Assembly (NCBI RefSeq): GCF_022458985.1
Contig: NC_061785.1
Coordinates: forward strand, 2,966,204 to 3,030,203
Direction of reading: 5' to 3'
Length of the DNA stretch: 64,000 nt
Origin: Mugil cephalus
Taxonomy: Eukaryota; Chordata; Actinopteri; Mugiliformes; Mugilidae
The notes under the pieces are model-generated. The model saw nothing but the letters and a program-made list of their open reading frames with translations, did not search any database and was not told where the DNA came from. Position numbers and translations under genes: made by a program. Numbering within the stretch: position 1 is the stretch's first letter; each line of letters begins with the position of its first letter. Of this stretch, positions 24,851 through 37,679 are shown piece after piece.

Positions 24851-25322
24851 GCAACTACACTTCAACCAACACTGCCCCCGCTCTCTGCCAAGATTGGAAG
24901 TAAAACACTTGACGACACCAACTTACTAGCCTAGCCAACATTAAATCCAGTTGGATTTAAACAGGAATCCAGAGACTGAGATGCAGTGCAGACCAATTAA
25001 CTGTTTATTTCACCAGTAGAAAAATAATATAAAAAATTACTAAAAGACAAAAACGAAAACATAGCTATTGCACTTTGCTGGGCTGAGCTAAGGGTCACCA
25101 TCTGACAGTCAATCATAATCATCCTCTATGTGCCCAGGCCCCCTTTTATAGGCTGCCAGCAATTACACATTAAGCCCTACCACTGCACAGGTAGGCTTCC
25201 CTTCCCAGATCCACCACACAGTACCTTGACAAATCACATGATCAACTAACTTATACATGGAAAATACAAGTTCTATTATTAATCTCCTTTAAAAACAGTA
25301 TACACTCCACCGTCCCCCAAAA
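24850..25322. other. No gene seen
   Basis: AT-rich sequence with no ORF above background and no recognisable domain. Short GC-rich stretches (about 25130-25220) do not resemble any exon found elsewhere in the window. Confidence 0.4.
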
Positions 25323-25331
25323 TCACTACTT

Positions 25332-26761
25332 GGTAACACTTTCTATGAAGGTTGTACTTATAATGCCCTATGAATGCACTCATAATGTTTTATAAGGTGT
25401 CTATAAAGCATTATAATGGTCATTATTACCATCTATACATATTCACAAGTCGTCATAACCAACTTCATGATGCATTATGACAACTGGTTATGAATGATTA
25501 TAATTTTAATCTGAATAGTGCATTATAAATATGTCAATATCTGCCTAGTCCTGCTAATGTTTTGTGAGCTAATGTCTTACTTTGCTTACATGAAGCACAT
25601 CGTTTATATATTAATGCAATGGTTTTGAATGGTTTCAATCATTAAACGCAAGATAATGAAAACGATCTAATTTGTGAGTTAAAAATAGCCGTGTCTGGTA
25701 ACTTTCGTGTAGCTAGCTTAAGCCACCTGCGGGTAATCTGCGCTGCCTGCACGATATGCGGTAACACAATGTCTCATTAGGCTGCTTTAAACAAAAAAAC
25801 GTGATCTGCTTGTGTGTTTTCAATCAAACCTTTCTGCATGAAAAAGCAAACCCAGCTAGAGCACTAAAGATTTGCCTCTGTTCTTCTTGTAGTTGCTGTC
25901 AAACCATCTCCTGACCTCTGACCCTGAATCACCTCACCAACCCAAAGGCACTTTTAAGAGCCACATCTCTAGGAACTCGCCGTGCCACTTTTGTGGCCTG
26001 TTTCATGTGTTTCATGTGTTTGTGTAATGTCAGAACATTGATAATCATTCTGATTATGTGTGTTGGTTTAAATGAAAATAAAGTGAACTAAATGCACTCC
26101 TTTTGTCTTTACTGTCCAGGCTCTCATTTCATTGTGCCTCATATTTGTTTATAATAGTCTTATATCCACAACACCTCATTTGCACTAATTTACCTAAAGC
26201 TGACAAATAACACCTATGATATTAACATTGTGCATATGGGGTAAAGATGCCAGACTCAGGACTTAGTTCATTGCACCTTTTGATTACTCATAGTAACTTA
26301 TATCTGTTAATAATAGTGTCATATTCTTGTCACTTTACTTAGCGCTGACAATTGGCACTTATGAAATTGCATAGCTGTTTATGACTGTGTGCTGTAGAGA
26401 GATGTATACATTATTATAACTTTATTACATATACTTATAACTACAGATATAAAGCACTATAGGCGAAGTCAAAACTCATTATGCATCACTATGCACATTT
26501 AGCAAAGCAAAGTAGTTATGATGCATCATAACATTAACAAGTGACTAGGCAGATATTGACATATTTATAATGCACTATTCAGATTAAAATTATAATCATT
26601 CATAACCAGTTGTCATAATGCATCATGAAGTTGGTTATGACGACTTGTGAACATGTATAGATGGTAATAATGACCATTATAATGCTTTATAGACACCTTA
26701 TAAAACATTATGAGTGCATTCATAGGGCATTATAAGTACAACCTTCATAGAAAGTGTTACC
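25332..26761. mobile_element. Long-TIR DNA element with perfect 9-bp target duplication
   Basis: The ends are perfect inverted repeats starting GGTAACACTTTCTATGAAGG; the arms run about 217 bp (to about 25548 and from about 26545). The element is flanked on both sides by TCACTACTT (25323-25331 and 26762-26770). The interior has no transposase. A 9-bp duplication is usual for Mutator-like and Merlin elements, but the family cannot be fixed from the ends alone. Confidence 0.85.
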
Positions 26762-26959
26762 TCACTACTTTAATCAGTGGCAGCTGAGAAAACAGAAAAA
26801 CACGTCCAAACACACAATAAAACAGTTCCAATCCTCTATGAGTCATTTATTTCATCACATGTACTTGAATCAATAACTTATGTGTCCATGTGATATACAG
26901 TTAGTTCAGTTTCTCCGTCTAAGTGATGAAAAAGGACCTTCCTCACACCAACAGCTAGA

Positions 26960-28440
26960 GACAGACCGGTATTAGCAGTCAAGGAGGCAGATAACCGATA
27001 TTTGGAGTCGATATTCATTTGCAGTAAAAGTGAAAATACTGGCGTCAAAAGTTTGAATGATACAAACTACAACACTTCCATTCATTTAAATGCATTTAAG
27101 CATATGTTTATTAAACAGATTTTCAGATAACAGAACATGTTAAAAAAAATTCTTACAATTTTAAAACAAAGATGTTTATTGTCTTACAAAACGTGCTCCT
27201 AGGTTCAGCAGCATGTCTAATAAAGTGAAATGAAAACTTAAACAAATAGCTCCCTGAAGTTTTCAACTGTTTTATAAAGTAAATACAACACAGTTAAATA
27301 AAATATTCACAGAAATGTGAGTCTCAAATCAATTATAGTCTCAATTGAGCAGCACCAGATTGTTCAGTGTGCTCTCCAGTGAGACGGCTTCTCTTGCTCT
27401 CATAAATTGCAGAGACTTCACTGAAGATGCGTTCACTTGGGACTGGTGAGGATGGTGCACAAAAAATTTCTTGCTAGTTTCGCAAGTAGCTTGAAGCACC
27501 CTTCATTATGTCTCCACCACTGGAGTGGGTCCCCTTTCTGCCCGTCGATAAGTGACTCTTTGAGGTACAGATGTAGCTCATCCTCAACACAGCAGCTGGC
27601 CGGCAGGTCACCAGTGTGGGGTGCCAGCTGAGAACTGAACATCTCATCAACAGGCTGTGGAAGGATGTGTGTTCTCTCCGTTGCCTTTTGTGGATGTTTC
27701 CGTCATCCTCCACACTGGCCTCCTCTGCAACAGCCTGCTCCTCCATACTGGCTCCTTCTGTGGCAGCATGCTCCTCCTCTGGTTTGTTTTGTGGCAGCGT
27801 CCTATTCCTCTTTCAATCATCCTTTGGCCTTGCTCAATGTCGTGGCAGAGGAGAATGCGTGACATATAATAAGGATCTAAGAGACAGGCCAGCACCACAA
27901 CTCTTGTGTCTTTTGTGTCCAGGCTCTCCCTCATGGCTTTCCTGAGCGTTGTGATGCCTTTTGTGGAGGGCCCTTCATCATCTTGAAGAAGCATCTTCAG
28001 CACAGTCAGTAATGGAATGATGCAGGATGCTGATGAATTGCTGTGGCTCACCTGTAGTGTCACTTCCTCTTCTGGGAGAAGAGTTTCAATTAAATTGGAC
28101 ACAAGGTCCCACTGGCGAGCAGTGAGACCTGCAAATCCTCCATATTCACCACAGTAGATGGTACGCTCCAGCATTCCTTGTAGCATGTGGACCATTGACT
28201 TCCACCTTGTTGGAACAGCCTGGATTATGTTGTGCTCTGGCAGGCCTAGTTCCCTTGCAATGATATCTGACTCTTTGACTTGACAGACCGTGAACGGTTG
28301 GTTGTCAGTGACTATCATCTGATCATCATGATTAGTTTGTCTTCTGCCCACTCTCCAGATGCTTGGAACTTGGACGGCACAGGCATCACTCCGTGTCTTC
28401 ATTGTTCTTTCACTCTCTCTGTTTCCACAGACAACTGTAT
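26960..28440 (-). pseudogene. hAT transposase relic (ZBED-like)
   Basis: The minus strand reads, from about 28290 to 27830, a hAT catalytic-core segment (HNIIQAVPTRWKSMVHMLQG, then LLPEEEVTLQ and ACLLDPYYMSRIL). Further down in another frame (27600-27345) it reads the C-terminal dimerisation domain (DPLQWWRHNE, LLAKLARNFLC, SERIFSEVSAIYESKRSRLT). At least one frameshift separates them and the N-terminal BED finger is missing. The left terminal region near 26960-27060 (ACCGATATTTGGAGTCGATA) resembles fish hAT ends; a matching right end is suggested near 33880-33925. Confidence 0.75.
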
Positions 28441-28479
28441 TTGAAACGAGGTTCCACGTTCGGGACCTGTAAAAAATTC

Positions 28480-28497
28480 TGGGGACTCGTCCGGGAT
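28480..28497 (+). other. Retrotransposon primer-binding site (tRNA-Pro-like)
   Basis: TGGGGACTCGTCCGGGAT differs by one base from the proline-tRNA primer-binding site used by many LTR elements. It precedes the Ty3-type pol relic, as expected for an element reading on the plus strand. The LTR to its left is not clearly bounded. Confidence 0.65.
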
Positions 28498-29990
28498 CTT
28501 GCTCCATCCAACAACAGAGAGGAGGAGATCCAGTGATAACAGAACCACAAGGCCAACTGCAAAACAAGAAGCCACCAACTCCAGGTATTCGAGCTGAGGT
28601 CAATGCCACCACTCCTGCACCACCACCAGCTAAGCTATGGCAACCACCTATCAACTTAAGCATCACAACCCAGAACAACAGCAACTGGTGGAGGGAATGC
28701 TTCATGAGGAGTCGGCAGCATTTGCCCGTGACAGCACTGACATCGGGTGCATCCCCCCTCTTCGGGTGTCAATTAAGCTCCAAGAAGACATTCCTGTACA
28801 TAAGTCTTATGCTTCAGCCACTGTGTGAGTTGTTCAGGACGGAGGTCAGGTATGTTGGGCAGCTGGTGTCTGAAAACGGAGTGAGAGTGGATCCTAAGGA
28901 TGTTGAAGCTGTACAGGCCCTGAAACGGAAAACCCCACTGACAGTAGGAGATGTCAGACTACTCTTAGGTTTCCTGAGCTATTACAGAGCATATGTACAA
29001 GATTTTTACACATAGCAAGACCCCTGTATGAGCTCCTCTGGATAAAGTCCAACCCATCACCACCCAAGCCTGTAAAGGGAAAAACAAAAGGCCCTCAGCT
29101 CTCTTCACGCAACCCTGTAGAGTGGACCAGTGAGCATTAGCAGATCCTGAGTGCCTCATAAACATTCTGACCAACCCCCCAGTGTCAGCATACCCAGACT
29201 TTGGTCATCCCTTCACACTCCATAGCAATGCTCTCCAACAGGGCCTTGGAGCAGTCCTTTATCAAAATCAGGATGGGAAGGTGAGAGTAATCGGCTATGG
29301 GTACCGCATACTCACACTAGCAGAGCAGAGTTACCATCTCCACAGTGGTAAGCTTGAGCTTTTAGCCTTGAAGTGGGCAGTGTGTGACAAATTTAGGGAT
29401 TACTTGTTTTATGAACCTCACTTTGTTGTCTACACTGATAACAATCCTGCACGATAACATGGGACATATGGGTGTCGAACGAGTATTGAGCCTTGCAACA
29501 GAACGCTTTTATTGGCCATCAAGCTCACCCCTTGAACTTATCCGCATTGACTTGCTCCACCTTGAAACTAGCCGTGGTGGATATGAATATATACTGGTAG
29601 TCATCCATCACTTCACCAGGTTTTCACAAGCATATCCCACCAGAAACAAAGCAGGCAAAACAGCTGATGACAAGATTTTCAACAACTTTGTCCCACAGTT
29701 CAGGTATCAAACTAAACTCCATCATGACCAAGGCAGAGAGTTCAAATATTAACTGTTTTGGACCCTCAGGCAGCTCTCTGGTGTGAAGCACTCCAGGACG
29801 CTGCCACAGGGCAATCCTGTGGATGATAAGGGAGAGAGCGAGAACTGGAAAGATCACCTGCCGCATGTCATTAATTCGTACAACTATACTAAACATGAGT
29901 CAACAGGCTATTCTCCATGTATGGCCACCATCCATGTCTTCCTGTCGACCTCCTTTTTGGGCTGTTAACAGAGGGAGAAGCAAACACAGG
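28480..29990 (+). mobile_element. Ty3/gypsy-type retrotransposon relic (pol fragments)
   Basis: After the primer-binding site the plus strand carries, in order: the N-terminal part of reverse transcriptase (28640-28828, DIGCIPPLRVSIKLQEDIPV); its thumb region (28830-29015, GDVRLLLGFLSYYRAYVQDF); RNase H-like sequence (29180-29457, GLGAVLYQNQDGKVR); the integrase zinc-finger region (about 29455-29520); and an integrase core start (29520-29752, [10 protein letters not shown]). The catalytic palm of reverse transcriptase is deleted, stops and frameshifts separate the parts, and gag is absent. It is not functional. Confidence 0.82.
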
Positions 29991-31320
29991 CCTTCGTGTG
30001 TGCAGATGATTGTCGCTTTTAGTGGGCAGAGGATGTCTTGTCCCAATAAGTTTATTGGAGTGCTATCTGAGTATAATAGTAGGGGGGCTGTTATTACACA
30101 CAGGTCGTGTTAGAGGAATTACTTGGGTTGTCCTGGAGAAGCATACGGTTTTGATGGATTGACCTGAGAGGGGAAGGGAGGAGCCCTCACCGCTGATACA
30201 GGAATAGGTGGCCCCTGTGTCCACCATAAAAGCATATTCTTAATTGTGTTTTTCAACAGCACCAGTGGGTTCCTCCTCTGGTTGTGTCGACATGACCGGT
30301 GACATGTGTGGCCCCTCTGGCTTCTCTAGGTACCCCTATTGCCACTCTCTTGCTGGCCCCACCCATGGATTGATGGGGTAATCAACGCAACTATGGCCTT
30401 TCTGATTACATCCCCAACATACCACTACTCCATCTTGTTCTGTTTGACATCCAACACATATTTTCTGGCAGCCTCCCTGAACCATCTGAGCACTCCCTGG
30501 CTCGCTTCTCTTCTCTACTGTTCGTTAAATCTTTTGATTTGTAGTGTTTTAAACGTGATTCAATCTCCTTACAGCATGCAGAGTCAAAGGTCCCCTTTTC
30601 AGGACACCGCAGAACGGCTGATGTTCTCTTGTGCCATTTATTCATGCATTGTCTAATCTGCTTATCATGACCTGGATGCTGTCTTATCACTAGTTTCACT
30701 GGGGTCATCAGCCCCTCCCTTTTTACCATTCTAATCCCCATAACTCCTTATTTAGCACTTCCCTCTTGCCTCCTGATTTCTGGCTGGCCCTCTTCTCTTG
30801 TTCTTATTAGAACTATTATTTTATGTGCAGTGGTGGCCTGTCTAAGCCTAGGTGTCCTAGTAGGGTTGTACTTCAAGTCCTCGCTTCCGTCCTCGGCTGG
30901 AGTTTTAGTAACCAAAGGTATCCAAATGTATCTGTTTCTCATTCTACTTTTCTGGGAACAATCTGTATCTGCAATTGTGGATTTCCTTCCCCCCTGCATC
31001 TCCCAGCTATGGATAGATTCTCAGAAATCCCCAGAAGGGGTCACAGATCCAGTATTACTATGCTGGATTACAACCTCCCATGATAGTGCTGGAAACTCCT
31101 CTTTAGTCTGAGTTACGTTTACAATCTTTGTGATATGCCACAGTTTTTGATTAATCTCTTGTTCAGTCTGCCAATGCTCTATACCATCCTTATCTTTATA
31201 TGTCCGTTCCAGCCAAAAGTGTGTTCCGATGCCTTTCGTCTCACAATCTCCTTCTTGTTCAAAATGATCAATGGTTAATACTTCCTCATACGTCCTCACT
31301 CTCACTTCCTTCATTCTCTG
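29985..31320 (-). mobile_element. Endogenous retrovirus gag-protease relic
   Basis: On the minus strand a gag-like ORF starts at 31314. Downstream pieces include a degenerate zinc-knuckle region (about 30375-30425) with the spacing CWGCNQKGH but no final cysteine in the normal place. Near 30200-30225 lies a retroviral aspartic protease active site MVDTGATYSC, followed in a shifted frame by the INLLGQDILCPLK motif (about 30040). Several frameshifts and stops break the frame, and no reverse transcriptase or env follows on this strand. The protease call is firm; the gag call rests on order. Confidence 0.65.
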
Positions 31321-31470
31321 TCTTATTTGTCCTTTTTATGATTATTATGAATAATATATATATCTTTAGTAAATATATATAAGAAAATATATAAATATAT
31401 AAGTAAATATATATCTATGTATTTAATGCTTAACAGACTCTATTCTTTTCTCACTCCTCTCTGTCATAGA

Positions 31471-31471
31471 C

Positions 31472-31503
<32 letters not shown>

Positions 31504-31512
31504 GCATGTGCG
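31471..31512. repeat. (TG)n microsatellite
   Basis: A run of GT dinucleotides, becoming imperfect (GCGTGTGCATGTGCG) toward its right end. Confidence 0.9.
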
Positions 31513-31659
31513 TGTGCTTGTTCTCGTCAGTCCTCTGTCTTATCACCATGACGTCATGTAACCCTGATCCACTGCTTCCAGTCCATGCGGCATGGCAAAC
31601 ACTGTAACTCTTTTTTTTTTGTTTGTTTTTCTGTTTTGTTCTCTTTGTCAATCTGCCCG

Positions 31660-31815
31660 TACAGACCTTTGCTTCTTGACCTGACAAAACCCTTTTAACT
31701 CTCACTCAACATTTTACCCAGGTAATTAGTCAAAGTGGTACAGACCTTTGCTTCTTGACCTGACAAAACCCTTAACATTCAGTCAACATTTTACTCAGGA
31801 AATTAGTCAAAGCGC
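31660..31815. repeat. Tandem duplication of about 78 bp
   Basis: TACAGACCTTTGCTTCTTGA begins at about 31661 and again at 31739. The two units align along their length with a few changes and a small deletion. This lies upstream of the retroviral gag relic on its strand, so it may be LTR or leader enhancer repeats. Confidence 0.6.
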
Positions 31816-33300
31816 TATCCACAGATTGATTACGCCACACAACCTGGCGGTGTAATTGTTAGCAAATTGTATCACACACCACTGGTGATACTATCCTGCC
31901 TCAGCCTGGACAGGATCCTGCCTCAAACTGGGCAGGGCGTGCTTTATAACACTCTTTCACTCTTTCCACACCTTGCTGAGGCATTTGTAAGACAGACATA
32001 TGTATAACGCAGATTTATACTGCTCTGAGTGCCCTCCATGATATTAGTGATTTTTGAAAGAGTTAGGTTCAGAAAGAGCATTTGAGATTTGACCTCACCT
32101 GGGTGGACCACATTCTCCCCACAAACACCACTTGTACATTTGCAGATTTTAAAAAGGCTCTGCTTACCTTTTTAAAGTTTTTGGTGCCAGTGGTGTTGCA
32201 GTGGAGTCTGTGAAGTACCCCTGGCGATGATCCTCTCTGTCTGACCTTTGCGCTCCTGGCTGGCTCGCGAATAAATGTTGTGTCAAATTGTATCAAATAT
32301 GAGACCTTTGTCAAAGAAAGCCCCTGTCAGTTGTTCAATTCAGCCTGGTGGAGACGAGCAGGTGTGCTGCTTTCAGATTACCGTTCATTCCGAGGCTGCT
32401 GCATGGACAAAAAGACCTGGTGTGGAGAATTCAGAGCCCTGACCTTGCAGAGTGTCAGTGGTCTAAGATTGCAGGAGTCCATGTGTTTAGTGGATTTCAA
32501 AGATGTTTCTCTCCCTTCCTGTGTTTTACCGTGGACTCTTTAGTGTGTGGAAATTGCTATGGAGGCATTGGGTTCGGCATGACTCTCTGTTCTGGCTGCT
32601 GAAGGAACCACTGGGCACAGGGGCCTTCTGAGCGCCCCCTCCTGGACAGGAGAAGCAGTTGTGGAGGCCTGCAGCACAGCAGGGATTTCTACTCCTGGAA
32701 CCATGTTGGAGTTCATTGGGCTTGATCTACAAGACACCACAGGTTTGTAGATTGCAGAGGATCGTTGGGAGACTGCCGAGTGACTGGAGAGTCTGTCTGA
32801 CGTGACAGGAGCATCTTCTGCAGGGAGAATACAGCCGTGGTGTAATTGAACCTTGTCCTGACAACCCTTTCCCCTCCCTCATCATTTGCCCCTGTTCCAA
32901 CAGTATGAGGTGAGTCAGAAGGATTCCAAGGGCAAAACACTGTCTGCTCTGATGGTGAGATGTCTGAATAAACGGACTATGCAAGAGAGGTTTTCTCTCT
33001 TAACACCTTCTTTCTTGGTTTCAAGTATAAAAAAGTTTACAAAGACAAATGTCAGTTGATGAACTTTATTCTGGGCCAATCAAAGATGGCCATGCATGTG
33101 AGCAGGAAGAGGAAGGTAGAGAACAGTGTGGACTCTGATGTTGTTCTGTTGCTGAGCGGCATGATAATTGGCTTGATTGGCTTTAATTATTACAGAGAAA
33201 TGCAGAATCTGGAGTTTCACACGGACATGAACTTATGGTGGTGTTCTGGTCTCCATCCAGGAGAAAGAACGTTTGTTCTCAAATCCACTGGCCTGATCTA
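31816..33300. other. Unassigned sequence, probably retroelement-derived
   Basis: No confident gene. A segment at 32276-32350 (GTGTCAAATTGTATCAAAT...) recurs diverged at 37065-37130, indicating a dispersed repeat. A plus ORF at 33056-33310 has a hydrophobic stretch (VVLLLSGMIIGLIGF) that could be a membrane segment, but no family is recognised. An AATAAA lies near 32967. Confidence 0.3.
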
Positions 33301-33399
33301 TTTATTGTAGATTTTATATATTTTTTCTGTTGTGAATTGATTTGATAGAATCTCTCTCTCTCTCTTTCATACACACACATGTCTACTATCAAGGACTAT

Positions 33400-33925
33400 T
33401 TCCATATCGATATGTTCTGCAGCCCGTCTGGAGGGACTTCGAGCGAGCAGAGCTGCCGCTTAGGTTGATATAACGTCATATAACGTTACTGGGATCGCAT
33501 TAACGCTACTAGTAGTTGCGAGTCGTAGAGGGCTAGGATGCTTATTACAATTTCGGGAGAGTTTGCTGCCTCGGACTTACCTTCGAAACATATATCTGCT
33601 CTCCGTAGCTTCCCTTCTCATCGAAACTTTTTCTCCTCTCTGCCGTGTGTGCGACCAGTGTGCATGGAACTGCTCTCACTGCAGAATGACTGTTACCTGT
33701 GTGTAACCAATCAGATGGTGCTGTGGGTGGGACAATGCTGGAGACAGAGTAGAGACTAAGTAGAGGCGTGCTGCATCAGAGCCAAAATATTTATTTATTT
33801 ATTTTATCAGAGCCAAAATAACCTGGTTTGAAATTGATCTCTTAGTCGGATTTAAAAAAAAAAAAAAGAATAGGCGATGCCGATATGCGTCAAACAATCG
33901 GCCCGGTCGATAATCGATAAACCCC
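33400..33925. mobile_element. Probable right end of the hAT relic that starts near 26960
   Basis: The stretch CGATGCCGATATGCG ... ATCGGCCCGGTCGATAATCG resembles hAT termini that pair with the ACCGATATTTGG end near 26990. If paired, the retroelements at 28.5-33.3 kb lie inside this hAT. The terminal bases and target duplication were not resolved. Confidence 0.35.
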
Positions 33926-33959
33926 AAACACAACAAATTACAAAACATACAAATTTAAA

Positions 33960-34740
33960 GTGATCACATATTTCTCATCCAAATAGCTCGGCCTATAACC
34001 GCCCACTTAACCTTGCACATGTGAGTTTTAGCTCGACATATGTTACTAATTAGGCTTTTGTACTCTTTGTACTCTTATTTCTTCTATTCGTTTTCTATTT
34101 CTTAATACTCTTCTTCACTATTTTCTTCTATTTGTAGGCCTACTTGTCCTTTATTTTATTCCTTAATCCTAACTTCTTAGTTCCTAATGTCTTATTTCCT
34201 TAAATCTCTATGCTCCATTTCCCCCTTTTTGCATTGCCAGCAACATGAATAAAACCTCAGATTTACAAAATTTAGAATGATGAACAACTTCTAACATTAG
34301 CACAACAACCACTCCCACAGAGTCTTTAACGGTGTGACACAACAGCAACACAGAACAGGTCCAACGAGCAAACCAGCGCATAATATTGTGAAAATCTCAC
34401 CCTTTCAATTAGCCAGCTGATGCAGGAGTCCGCTCATCAAAACTGATAGCAGATGCTGAAAGGCCACAAACACGTCCAAGTTCGTGATACCAAAAATTGT
34501 TGTATATTGATGCGCTAAAGAAAAGATGTGATCACCACTGACAAGTCCTCTTCTGGCATTCAAAAAAGGTTTATTGCATGAAAGAACAATGTCAAAAACT
34601 CTTGATGAATCTGAAGGAGCTCCAGGCGCCAATTGTAGAATTCCCTCCTGCTCAGCTCCAACACTCTCCTTATATGTAGTGTCTTTTCTCGAAAAAAACT
34701 CCATATTAATGAACAACAATACCCTAAATCCTTAGGGCTG
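33960..34740. other. Unassigned AT-rich sequence
   Basis: A minus ORF at 34405-34719 (104 aa) matches no family known to me. The minus strand contains TTGGCGCCTGGAGC near 34625, reminiscent of an LTR-element primer-binding site (tRNA-Lys type), but the match is partial. Confidence 0.3.
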
Positions 34741-34799
34741 ATATTTTATAGTTAACCTTTTAAACTTTAAATAATGACCTGATGTAATTGAATCAAATT

Positions 34800-36415
34800 C
34801 TATTTTGCTAGCAGATTTGGCAGTTAATCAAAAGGATTTAAATGATAGTAAGGATATGTATAATGACTGCTTTGATCCTGATATAAATTTCCTCAATTTA
34901 AGAAGTCACCAAAGCCCATGCAATTATCACAATGAAGAGGAGTTCAATATATTCACTAGTAGTTTATTAGATCAAGGTTATATGAATGTTTTTTCAACTC
35001 TGCATCTTAACATACCAAAAAACTATGATCACCTAATTACCTTATTGAATATCTGTCGACTTTAAATCATGCATTTTCAGTGCTTGCTTTTTCAGAAACA
35101 TGGCTCAGTGATGATACACCCTTTTTTTTTCAGTACCTAATTATAATGCTGTGCATTCATGTAGGAAAAACAAAAAGGGTGGGGAGGGGGTTCAATCTTT
35201 GTTGACAGTAATTTTCAGTTTATTGAGGAAAAGAGCTAAGCAGCAGCTTAGACAAAATTGAAGCAGAACCACTTTTCATAGAACTATCAAGTTCCAGCAA
35301 TTTTGGGGGGAAAAGTGTAATAAGTGATTGCATTTATCTGCCACCAGACACTGATGTTAGTACTTTCAATGATGTTCTGTCCAATACTGTAGAGCTGATA
35401 AGCAATAAGGGAAAGGTATGCATTCTTCTTGGCGATTTCAATATTGATATTCTCAATAATGATTCCAATCTATCAACAGAGTTCTTGAATATTCTACATG
35501 CATCTTACCTCCATCCTCTTATCCACAAACCCACCCGGATAACAAATACATCTGCAACGTTGATTGATAATATATTTACAAATTATTTTGATTATACAAC
35601 CAATTCTGAGTTATTGTGAACAGATATTTCTGATTATTTTCCAATCTTTTTATTTTTTTCAATCAAAACTGAATTACAGGACAAATCTGGTATGAGGATG
35701 AAATGTTGTAAATTCACTAAAAAGAATGAAGAGTCATTTACAGCCATGATGGAGAAATTTCATGGGAGGAGGTGTTCAATAATCAGGATGCAGAATTGGC
35801 TTATCTCATGTTCATGAAAATTTTTTCATCTATATTTGACAAATGTTTTCCACTTGTTCAAATTAATACGAAATACAATTCTAAAAAAATCTAAGCCCTG
35901 GATCACACCTAGCCTAAAAACATCCTCTATGAAAAAAAAATTATACAAAAAATGGGTTGTTAGCCCCACCCCATTTAATATTGAGGTTTATAAAAAAAAA
36001 ATATAGGAATCATTTCACAAAACTATTACAAACTGAAAAAAAAAGAAAAAAAAACTTTTCTGATGAATTTGAACCACATGGAACCACATTAATGAACTGG
36101 TGAATACGAAAAAAGAAAGAACTGCACTAAATAAGTGCATGCCATTATAATGGCATTGAAAGAATCTGTTCTAGGACCTTTTTTGTGTGTAAATTGTTTA
36201 TTTTTTGTCTTATATTTTCATCTTTGTGTCAGTATTTAATTTTGACACTGTTAAGATGAACGTTGTTGTTTATATTGGGGAATTTTTTTTATAAGGCCCT
36301 CTTGGCTTCCAACCTCTCCAGCACAATGGTTTATTTTATTATTACTCTTATGTTTTGTATGTAATATGTGCAAATACATAAATAAATAATAATAAAAAAA
36401 AATCTAAAAAAAAAA
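34800..36415 (+). mobile_element. L2-type LINE relic (endonuclease part and poly-A tail)
   Basis: Plus-strand fragments in several frames: an N-terminal segment (34805-35065, MLADLAVNQKDLNDSK..., NVFSTLHLNI); then ALAFSETWLSDDTP-like sequence at about 35070; and at 35420-35640 the apurinic endonuclease core LGDFNIDILNND, then HPLIHKPTRITNTSATLIDN. The reverse transcriptase is deleted. It ends in an A-rich tail (36370-36415). Endonuclease homology to L2/CR1-group LINEs is clear. Confidence 0.78.
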
Positions 36416-36419
36416 GTAT

Positions 36420-37130
36420 TATCTAGGACCAGGACCAGGACCAGCTGGAGCGAGATAGCATCAGCAGGACCTTAAAAAGGACCATTCTTTAACTGTGATC
36501 TTTCTGAATACACTTTCTCAATCTACAATGTATGAATAATGATGATGGCCTTGTTTTATTGACAATTCAATGTTCCCATTGTAATAGTCTCTTAAAATGT
36601 CTAGTCCCAATTCTCTAGACCGATATATAAGGAAATTAAACATTAATCAGAAGTATCTATGAACGTTGTCAGACATCCAGTTCGTGGTAACCATATTTCT
36701 GCTGCCATCTAGAGGTTAGCAATGTTCAATGTTTAGTTTATGAGCTTCTTATTAAGTAGTCAAGATATAAAATATAAATCAATCTAAATAATAAAGTCAC
36801 TGTGTTTGTCTTTCAGGTGTCCAGAAGGTGATTGGCTGCAGTCTGACACAGACTATTTAACAGACTCCCTCTGACAGGTGGCTGAGATCCATTGAGTGCA
36901 GGAGGACCACTTGCATGTTGAACAGTTTTTATCCATCTGCAGTGCGGAACATTCTGAACCCAGTCAAGCTTTCATTAGACTTTCTGAAGACAAAACTAAA
37001 GGCCAAAAAAGACCCACAAACGTACAGCTGAAAAGTGCTTTACAGTCACAGACACATCTAATGTTGTGTCAAATTGTATCAAATGGGAGAACTTTGTCAA
37101 AGATAGCCTCTGGCAGATGATCAATTCAAC
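36420..37130. other. No gene seen; dispersed repeat near right end
   Basis: Mostly unassigned. 37065-37130 matches 32276-32350. A 74-aa plus ORF at 36896-37120 has no recognisable domain. Confidence 0.3.
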
Positions 37131-37134
37131 CTGG

Positions 37135-37467
37135 TGCAGTCTTTTCTTTTCTTGGAGTCTCGATCAGGAGTCAGCGTTCAGAGCTTCAGAGTGATCTTTA
37201 TTGCCAGCAACAAAGGAGAGCAGTTTCACAAAAGGTCACTACAATCCTACTCTTAAGTGTAAAGGCTTTTGTTCTCATCTTTTATACTTTTGGGACTTCA
37301 CAGGTCACACCTTCTGAACATCCGCTAAATTTTAGGCACGCCCTTATACCACCCCTTAATTTGAACCAATTACACCATTAGAAATTGTCATCTTCACTGT
37401 TGCTAGGCTTCGTAGCTCAACTTACCCACGGTTACTCCCAAGTTATCCAGCTGAACCTATCCACAAC
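37135..37467 (-). mobile_element. Solo LTR-like segment
   Basis: Read on the minus strand it begins TGTTGTGGATAGG, has TATAAAAGATGAG followed some 100 bases later by AATAAAGATCAC, and ends AAAGACTGCA. This is the order expected in an LTR (TG...CA, promoter, polyadenylation signal). No internal retroelement coding and no clear target duplication adjoin it. Confidence 0.42.
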
Positions 37468-37679
37468 AGTGACAATCTGGATAAGCGGTATCATGACGCT
37501 GGTTATCACCTCAGTAACTTAACCCAGGTTTGTCCTGTTGTGAATCAGTGAACGCGCACGTATAAGGGCGGGTTCCAAGGCAGCAGACCAATCATAATCA
37601 TGAGGCTGATCCACCAGCAAGAAGGAGCAAAGACTGATTCTCCTCAAATACAAACAACCATTAAGGCTAACTCAAAAAA

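Noticed and set aside
27616..27945. Plus-strand ORFs over the hAT relic
   Set aside because: Antisense of the transposase; the minus strand carries the recognisable hAT motifs.
33056..33310. MHC-like transmembrane exon
   Set aside because: A hydrophobic stretch followed by a short tail suggested it, but no immunoglobulin domain or conserved residues are nearby.
34405..34719. 104-aa minus ORF as a gene
   Set aside because: No recognisable domain, no splice context, and surrounded by transposon debris.
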